Shown here piece after piece: positions 56,939-64,000 of a stretch of 64,000 nt of DNA; the first letter of the stretch is position 1, and every line of letters begins with the position of its first letter. This DNA is from Abelmoschus esculentus (taxonomy: Eukaryota; Streptophyta; Magnoliopsida; Malvales; Malvaceae), in NCBI GenBank assembly GCA_035048815.1, contig JAUCBN010000054.1:11780001-11844000 (forward strand), given 5' to 3'. Position numbers and translations under genes: made by a program. The notes below the pieces were generated by a model. It ran no database searches. It saw nothing but the letters and a program-made list of their open reading frames with translations, and had not been told where the DNA came from.

Positions 56939-57011
56939 CTTGTTTTAAAAGTGTAACCCAAGAGAATGAAAATTTTTGCTAGTTGTGAATAATGATGGGA
57001 ATGTAATGAAA

Positions 57012-57040
57012 CTTAAATAGTTTATGCTGAGATATTTGAG
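57012..57040 (-). promoter_or_regulatory. Array promoter module (unit B, gene 1), altered
   Basis: ATAAACTATTTAAG is kept, but the upstream block reads TCCTCAAATATCTC instead of GCCGC. Confidence 0.55.
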
Positions 57041-57588
57041 GAAAAAAAAATAGGCTGGATTAGTTGAGTGTTGACCGGTCTAATGTTCAATAGCCATACA
57101 CGAGTAAGATAAAGATAACTTCTCTCAACGTTTTCAAGGGTTGTGTTTTTTACTCAATAAGCATTTTTTTTTCTTTTACTTTTATTTAGCTTACTTCATA
57201 AAAAGAAATGTAAATAGTATAATTAGATTAGACATTCACAGCATACAATAATAAAGATTATATTTGGATCATTCTATTATTAAAATTATAATTTGGTAAT
57301 TTATTTAATATTTTAGTTTTTTTTTCTTAACGAAAGTATGAATTTTATTAAGGTGAAAGATCATACACGAATTAATATGTGCCTTATAAAAGACATTTTC
57401 GCAATAGAAGAAAAAAAGAATGCATCATAGTATATTGAAGAAAAATATAATTGGGGTGAGTAGTCTCTTGTTCAAATGTAAATGATTTTCGACTTTTATC
57501 ATTGATCGTTAAAATATTAATGACGATATTGATGTAATATTTTTTTAAATTTCTATGTCATTTTTCGATTCCACTTATTTGAAATTAG

Positions 57589-58130
57589 TAGGGGTGTGCG
57601 AAAAAATCGAAACCGATTTCGAATCCCGAAAAAACAAACCAAAAAAGTGGTTAATCGAACAAAAAAATCAAATTGGGTTTGGGTTTTATTTTTTATATAG
57701 AAACAGGTTTGGATACAATTTACGATTTTGAAATAAACCGGATAACCAAATCGACCGATTGTATAATAAATTATAATATTTTTATATATTATTTTAATAT
57801 TTTATTTTATTTTCTTATTCCCCAAAAGTAAAATTATGATTTCATTTCATGAAGTTTATGTATTTAATTTGTTAATATTAAAAAAAATAATTTTACGTAT
57901 CGTTTTTTAAAAGTATATATATTTAACATATTATTAAAAATTATATTTTTAATAAATAAAATAAAAAACCGTTATTCGAACCGATCTGAACATAAGATTT
58001 TGGTTAACCGGATAAACAGTTAATCGATTAAATGATTACGACTTAGGGTCGAGAATTAGATAACCCGAACATACCAATTAACCTAAATAATTTATTAATA
58101 ATTATCTAAACCTGGTTTTACACACCCCTA
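57589..58130. mobile_element. hAT-like non-autonomous element (unit B)
   Basis: Ends TAGGGGTGTG and CACACCCCTA are exact inverted repeats over ten bases. Flanks are GAAATTAG and AAAATCAA, a decayed 8-bp duplication. It is the copy of the element at 52,059 and about 90 bp longer inside. Confidence 0.82.
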
Positions 58131-58744
58131 AAAATCAATAATACAACTATCATTACACAATTTGTCATATGATAAATTTGTACATTGTAATACAGTCGCC
58201 TTACATCTAGGAGGTTGGTGCCAACATTGGAATGGGTTTTTGTAATCTCTTCTGGTTAGATATTGAAAAAAAAAAAACAATTGGCTTTTAGTTTGAATTG
58301 AAGTATAAATTTTTTGATTCCATATTACTTGGTGGTAAGGTCTATTTATAAAGTAAATATATGTTAAAAAAATATTTTAATACATACTCCGTTTAAAAAA
58401 AAAATTCTATCCGTTTGCTGATTTTTATGTAAGAATTTAGTTTAGAGTTTATAATTTAACATTAAAAATATATCTTTAGTGTTTAAAATTAGTTATTTAT
58501 TATAAAAAAAATAAAATGATATTTTTGCTCAGTGAAAGTCAATTTTATTATAAACAAAAATAACCGGAAAATAACAAAAAATTTCATGACATCAACAAAT
58601 GCAATTGCCTTATAATTCAAACCTCTAATTTTTTTATTGAATTTCTAGCATAAAAAAAATGCTTTGGCTATAAAGGAATTTCATAGCCTTTAGAAATTAT
58701 TAACATAAAGCATGTACATCGCTTAATTCAATTAGAGATCATGT

Positions 58745-59017
58745 TTAGTTTTTTTCATGATCGAGAATCTTTTTTTCTTTAGTCTTTGCACGATCGAGAA
58801 TCTTTTTTTCTTTAGCCATCGCACGATCCATAATCTCTTTCTCTTTAGCCTCTGTATGATCCGCAATCTCTTTCTCTTTAGTCTTTGCGCGATCGAGAAT
58901 CTCTTTTTCTTTAGCCTTTTCATCTTCTCCTTTGATTTCTACATCTTTACTTGTCACGAATTGGAATGTGTAGACTAAGGCCAATGAGAATAGAATTATC
59001 AAAGCAATCTTTTTCAT
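58745..59017 (-). CDS. Lys/Glu-rich secretory protein, frameshifted end, 90 aa (unit B)
   Basis: The copy of the 102-aa protein of unit A. It lacks 12 residues after the signal peptide region (the unit A stretch around DKENKNIEHAKA) and otherwise has the same 11-residue units. It ends DHEKN at the same shifted stop, with KTKHDL readable in the next frame to about 58,732. It has the signal peptide MKKIALIILFSLALVYTFQF. Confidence 0.76.
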   Translation of the reverse strand: MKKIALIILFSLALVYTFQFVTSKDVEIKGEDEKAKEKEILDRAKTKEKEIADHTEAKEKEIMDRAMAKEKKILDRAKTKEKKILDHEKN

Positions 59018-59081
59018 CTTGGTCTCAAAGGATAAGCTAAGAGAAAAAAAGCTAGTTGTGAATGATGATAAAAATGTGAAA

Positions 59082-59113
59082 CTTAAATAGTTTGTGGCGA
59101 GGTATTTGCGGCC
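59082..59113 (-). promoter_or_regulatory. Array promoter module (unit B, gene 2)
   Basis: GGCCGCAAATACCTC and CAAACTATTTAAG on the minus strand, as at 53.5 kb. Confidence 0.7.
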
Positions 59114-61019
59114 AAATTTAGGTCGATCGGGTTGATTGTTGACTAGTATAATTCTCAATACCCATACACGAGTAATATAAAGATAATTTTTCTCATTATT
59201 TTCAAGTTACGTTTTTTTCTCAATAATTTTTTTTATTTTCTTTTACTTTTTGGTTTACTTCATGATGATATAGTTGTTAGGTATTCGGTATGCAAAAAAT
59301 AACTAAAGTGAGATCTACATAAAATAAAACATGCACAAAAATTTTAACGTGATTCAATCTTACCTACCTCGAAGAATGAGAAAAATAAATAATCACTGAT
59401 TAGAGATCACACAAAATGGACCCCCATAACATTGGTGCGATTTAACGTGGGTTACAATACTCGACTCGAATCAAACACTATCCCCTAGTTATAGCAAGTG
59501 AAAGAATGGTCCTTATCGTAATAGGTTTCACAACTAGAATAAAAATCTCATGAAAATTTATACCAAAATCTTAAAAATCATTAAAGAGTCTAAACTTATG
59601 GTTGTACGTCTTATTAAAAACATCCTTAAACCTAAATAAAGAAAATATTTTTTTATTTAATTAAATAATAATTTTGCTAAGCAAAAAAAAACATGAACCA
59701 AACATGATTCAAATAAAAGAGGTCAAATAGAGCCAACACCAAGAAAGACAACTCCACCTAAATAAAATCTCATTTTTCTATTTTTTACTTTTATATTTTA
59801 CTAAGATTTTATTTTTTTTTAAATAATTCAAGGCAAAAAATTAAACCATACTTTTATAATACATATTTTTTCTTATGGGTAAAATAAAAAAATCATCACT
59901 CAACTTTCAATTTTTTCAATTTAATAATTAAACTTTTAAATTTCTCATGTTTTGATCCCTTTGAATTATTTTATTATTATTTTGGTATGATATGGTATTT
60001 TTTAATATTATTAAAAATTAAAATAATTTAAAATAAATAATGAAATTAATATTTTATATTATTAAATTTAAAAATATTTAAAATAATTGTTGCCTCTCTC
60101 GGCCTTTGTAATTAGTAACCATTTGATCCCAAATTGTACAAGGGAACTTTCTTTGACACGTTAAATCCGAATTCGGTGGTCCTTTCTTCAGAAAATATCT
60201 CAAAACTTGTAAATCTCAACGAAAATATTTTAGTTCTATCACTTTCTATTTCATTTTTCATGAACTTTGAAGCATTTTCTAGTAAAATAGATGTTAGGTT
60301 CGGATTCAAAGAGATCGAGACGAAGTGAATGAAAAGTAGGATAAATGAGAATAGAATTACAAGAAGAATTTGAAAGTTTTGTCAAAGCTTTCTCCAGCAT
60401 TGTTCACCCACTCTCTCTTCTTCTTTATCTTTTGAATTTACTCCCTCTCAAATATTTATAGTTTGTCACACTAATCCCAAATCCTAACTTTGTTCTTGGT
60501 GGAGAGAATTTTGTTATTATAATAAGATTCTTAGGTTCACTACGTCGGCGATAGTATGGTTTACTCATTTGGATGGATTCATATTTTGTATTTGAAGGGC
60601 ATTTCAACCTTTCTATGGGGTGACTAAGCTTGTTGCATAGATTCGGATTTTATATGGATCAGTCGAAATCGCCTGAAAACATAGGGTTTGTGAAGGATTT
60701 TTTTTTAGTCTTTAGTTGTTGGTTGTTTAGGTGATGTCTTGTGAGTTTTATCATTGTGTTTACTTTATTCAGGAACATATATTGTTCTTTTTCTTAATAA
60801 AATTTAAATTTTATTGAGGAAAAAAATACTATATAAAGCATGAACATGATACCAACAACCAAAAATCAAGATCACATGACATCAACACAAACAATTGTAT
60901 TATTAATCGAACATTTAATTATTTTTACTGAATTTATAAAAATAGTTTTGTTTGGGTATGAGAAAATTCCATAGCCTTTAAAAATTATTGATACGATGTA
61001 GGTACATCTATTAATTTAA

Positions 61020-61847
61020 TTAGTGATCATGTTTAGTCTTTGTCTCATCAATATTCTTTTTTTCCTTACCCTTAGCATCATTGTCTTTCTTTTCTTTTTT
61101 TGCCTTTGCATGACCGGCGTTCTCTTTTCTATTAATATTTGCGTGATCGATACTATTTTCCTCTATTTTCTTTGAATATTTGATTTTCTTTTTCTCTTTT
61201 TCTTCACCTTCTTCTTCATCATCATCATCGTCGTCGTCGTCGTCATCGTCATTGTCTTTTTCATGATCATCTTTCTCTTTCTTTTTAGTCTTTTCATCAC
61301 TGGCATGATCTTTTCCTTTAGTCTTTTTATCGCCTTCTTCTTCTTCTTCTTCTTCTTTTTCCTCTTCAGCCTTTGCATAATCTGCGCTTTCTTTTTCTTC
61401 TTCCTTAGCATGATCAACTCCCTCTTTCTTTTTAGTCTTTTTATCACCCTTACTCTCTTCTTTTTCTTCTTCTTCTTCTTCAATATGTGTATGATTGGCA
61501 TTCTCTTTTTCTTCTTCCTTGGCATGACTGGCTCCATCTTTTATTTTAGTATTTTTATCACCCTTACTCTCTTCTTTTTCTTCTTCTTCAGCCTTTGCAT
61601 GATCAACACTCTCTTTTTCTTCGTCCTTTGCATGATTGGCTCCCTCTTCCTTTTTAGCCTTTTCCTCACCCGTTATATGTTCTTTTTTTTCTTTTTCATG
61701 TTCTTTATCATCCTTTAACGAAGTTTTCTCCACCCCTTCTTCGCCTTTGGTTTTCTCGTCTTTGATCTCTGCATCTTTACTTATCACAAATTGGAATGTG
61801 TAGACTAGGACCAATGAGAATAGAATTACATGAGTAATCTTCACCAT
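61020..61847 (-). CDS. Long acidic Lys/Glu/Asp-rich secretory protein ending KHDH, 275 aa
   Basis: Starts MVKITHVILFSLVLVYTFQF with a signal peptide and SKDAEIKDEK. The rest is made of diverged units such as AKDEEKESVDH and GDKKTKKKEGVDHA, expanded by runs of Glu and a run of about 11 Asp (DNA microsatellites of TTC and of TCA/TCG type at 61,215-61,255, 61,335-61,360 and 61,455-61,490). The C-terminus is ETKTKHDH: the final Leu of KHDL is His through one codon change (CTC to CAC). The strongly acidic runs suggest ion binding or disorder. It is the least repeat-regular, most expanded member. Function unknown. Confidence 0.8.
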   Translation of the reverse strand: MVKITHVILFSLVLVYTFQFVISKDAEIKDEKTKGEEGVEKTSLKDDKEHEKEKKEHITGEEKAKKEEGANHAKDEEKESVDHAKAEEEEKEESKGDKNTKIKDGASHAKEEEKENANHTHIEEEEEEKEESKGDKKTKKKEGVDHAKEEEKESADYAKAEEEKEEEEEEEGDKKTKGKDHASDEKTKKKEKDDHEKDNDDDDDDDDDDDEEEGEEKEKKKIKYSKKIEENSIDHANINRKENAGHAKAKKEKKDNDAKGKEKKNIDETKTKHDH

Positions 61848-61922
61848 CTTGTTCTAAAAGGATGAACTAAGAGAAAGAATAATATTTTGCTGGTTATGAA
61901 TAATGATGGAAATGTGATGAAA

Positions 61923-61950
61923 CTTAAATAGTTTATGACGAGGCAGTTTT
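61923..61950 (-). promoter_or_regulatory. Array promoter module of the 275-aa gene, partial
   Basis: CATAAACTATTTAAG is kept 75-85 bp upstream of the ATG; the GCCGC block above it has been replaced by unrelated bases. Confidence 0.6.
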
Positions 61951-63690
61951 ATCTAAATATAGGCTGAGTTGGTTGAGTGTTGACTAGTCTAGTGCTCAAT
62001 AGCCATACACGAATAAGTCTGAGATAATTTTTCTCTACATTTTAAAGTTGTATTTTTCTTAATCGCCATAAACGAATAAGATATAGATAACTTGATGATA
62101 ATACGTATTAACAAAAATAAATATTTTAAGAAAAATTCTAAAAAGTACAATTATTTTAGGCATCAACTCTATAAAAATTATTGAAATTTTATTAAGGTTT
62201 AAAAACATTTAACAATTTCTAAACAAAATCTTAAAAATCATAAATAGGTCTTGTAATATGAATAGTGTGTTCGATTTCTCGATCCCTCTTGTATATTGTA
62301 CCAATGATAATTTTAATCGAGCTATATTGACCGATATTATTATAATTTTGGGCGTAAGCTACAAAGATAACCACTCAATTATGGTGTTGGTGTCGATATG
62401 ACCACTATACTTTCAAATTTGACAAATATAATACGTAACTATTTAATTGGTTCCAATATTATCGCTTGTCGTTAAATCTTAACAGAGGGGGTGATGTGAT
62501 TGTTAGGGGTGTTCATTGTCAAATATCAGATAAGATCGGATCTGAATTTTATAGATATCCTATATTTTTCTTAAGATTTACTCACTATATTAAATTGTAT
62601 CTCTAGTTCACTCAAATTTATCCAAAATTGTATCATACCTATATAAACGATTTGGTAAATAAACAAACCTGAATTAATTTGAGATAAAAGTAAAATTTTG
62701 AGGTTGGAGCAATTGGTAGAAAATATAAATCGAACAAATGCATTTTATTGTTTTAAAATTTTTTATTATATTTTTTATATGAATTAATTTAAGACTCAAA
62801 TATACAATGTTTTGTATCCGAATCTTTTATAGTATTTTATTTAAATAAATAAAACTTTTAATTTTTAAACAATAAACTTTTAATTGATCAATTGGTTATC
62901 AACCTAACCCGAGTTCAATGTAAACTACTCTAAATAATAAACTTGTATGTTTGTCAACCAAACATGATCCATGTACCCTAAATTAATAATATACAAAATC
63001 TTAATTCAAATAAAATAAAAAATAGTATATCATTAATAAGTAAAACAACGAATAGAATTTCTTTGTTACGAGTTTCTTGTAGATATTTTCAGGGATTTCT
63101 ATGAGAATTTATATGGGTACGGATAGAGAATTTCTATTGTACGGATATAGAAATCCTCGCCCCATTCTCGTCGCCGTAGGTGATAATTACAGTTATTTCT
63201 TATCCTTATCAGTTCAAATTCTTATATTTTTCGGTTATTCTCCACTTGATTGCCTCTAATGCATGATGTGATTTACTTTGTGTTTTAGCGTATCCTTTTA
63301 TTCTCGGATTTATTTTTGGTTTATGCCTACTGTTTAGAATTGAGTTGTACAGAAGGAAATTACGTGGGAGAAGAAATCGTTATACTAAAATATGTAGAAT
63401 ATATAGAAATGGATCAAAAAAATACACAATGTAGGTAATGTTTTCATGATTCTCAAGTTTTAAAATGCTTAAATTTAGATAAATCATATTTTTAATCTTA
63501 AACCTATCTAAAGAGAAAAAGAATACAAGATTTTTTAAGGGGAGTCATGTGTTCTAGTGAGTATAGAACTAATAATCTAAAAAATATATAAAAAATAAAG
63601 ATAAACAACTTGGTCAATCGGTCAAATATACTTATTCTGAAATGTTCAAATTAAAATTATATTTTTCACAGAAAAAAACAATTTTATTAT
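61951..63690. other. AT-rich intergenic DNA
   Basis: No gene was seen. Near 62,513 there is a TTAGGGGTGTTCATTG string resembling the start of hAT-like elements, without a visible partner end. The part 63,060-63,190 resembles 20,690-20,870. Confidence 0.5.
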
Positions 63691-64000
63691 AAAAAGAACA
63701 AAATGATATTAATGCTACAATGCCATAAGAATAAAAAACACAACACATTCTATGCACTTGAACATGATAAGAACTGGAAAAAAATTAAAAAAAAAAAAAA
63801 GATCACAAGACATCAACACAAGCAATTGTCTTATTAATCAAACCTCTAATTTATAAAAGTTCAATTGGCTTTTTGTTTGGATTGGAGTATAAATTTATTG
63901 GATAAGATTTTAGAGATAAAACTTTTAGGTTTAAGTTAAAGATTTGAATTTTATATAATTTTAGTATTATAATATGATTACAAGATCGTATTTTAGTTCA
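63691..64000. repeat. Edge of a further array copy
   Basis: 63,715-63,855 matches the 3' flanks of the array genes (GCCATAAGAA, GACATCAACACAAGCAATTG, TCTTATTAATCAAACCTC). It then jumps, without a gene, to sequence matching 49,990-50,140 (GTTTGGATTGGAGTATAAAT). The array continues beyond the window, and another unit has been internally deleted. Confidence 0.75.

Larger units (their letters stand above)
56240..60848. repeat. Segmental duplication, unit B
   Basis: Collinear with unit A. It is followed directly by the 275-aa gene, whereas unit A is followed by an orphan promoter. Confidence 0.93.

Noticed and set aside
1..64000. tRNA, rRNA and microRNA genes
   Set aside because: No cloverleaf with intact A and B boxes, no rRNA segment and no convincing short hairpin was recognised by eye. 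A tRNAscan or small-RNA search would be decisive.

Overview
This is nuclear DNA from a flowering plant, most likely a eudicot. It is AT-rich, its genes are intron-containing, and it carries plant-only families: LRR receptor kinases with non-RD kinase domains, a DUF295 F-box protein, plant-type phospholipase C, an X8/CBM43 protein and a fatty alcohol oxidase. Retroelement and hAT debris lies throughout. The general style recalls Malvaceae (cotton group), but that is a guess that cannot be tested here.

Layout. (1) 0.4-5.8 kb, minus strand: a four-exon gene for a large, probably nuclear, Arg/Ser-rich protein containing eight 58-residue repeats. (2) 5.8-9.8 kb: AT-rich intergenic DNA. (3) 9.8-35.3 kb: a decayed cluster of LRR-XII-type receptor kinases with seven complete or partial pieces. 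Two 3.4-kb arms of this cluster (11.7-15.1 and 31.9-35.3 kb) form a large inverted repeat. A DUF295 F-box gene sits on one arm breakpoint and takes its stop codon from receptor sequence. Inside the spacer lie an 8-bp-TSD MITE, a long-chain alcohol oxidase pseudogene, and a Ty3/Gypsy-type retrotransposon that has replaced most of pol with a FRIGIDA-like host gene fragment. That element has inserted inside a C2H2 zinc finger of another gene. (4) 35.9-38.5 kb: an apparently intact nine-exon phosphoinositide-specific phospholipase C. (5) 39.9-64 kb: a tandem array of small genes for signal-peptide-bearing Lys/Glu-rich proteins, interrupted by an X8-domain gene at 44.4 kb and by retroelement relics. 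The array shares a promoter module, a signal peptide and an ancestral Lys-His-Asp-Leu C-terminus. It contains a 4.7-kb segmental duplication (50.5-55.3 and 56.2-60.8 kb), a promoter that has lost its gene, and it runs off the right edge.

How the parts may work together. The receptor kinase pieces and PLC belong to families used in immune and lipid signalling, but every receptor copy here is truncated or disabled, so the cluster looks like a graveyard or a reservoir for recombination. The most novel content is the Lys/Glu-rich array. Its members keep the secretory signal, while the C-terminal tetrapeptide is intact in two, substituted in one, cut off by a nonsense codon in two and lost by a shared frameshift in two. 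Function is unknown. All splice sites and homologies were read by eye, without database searches.
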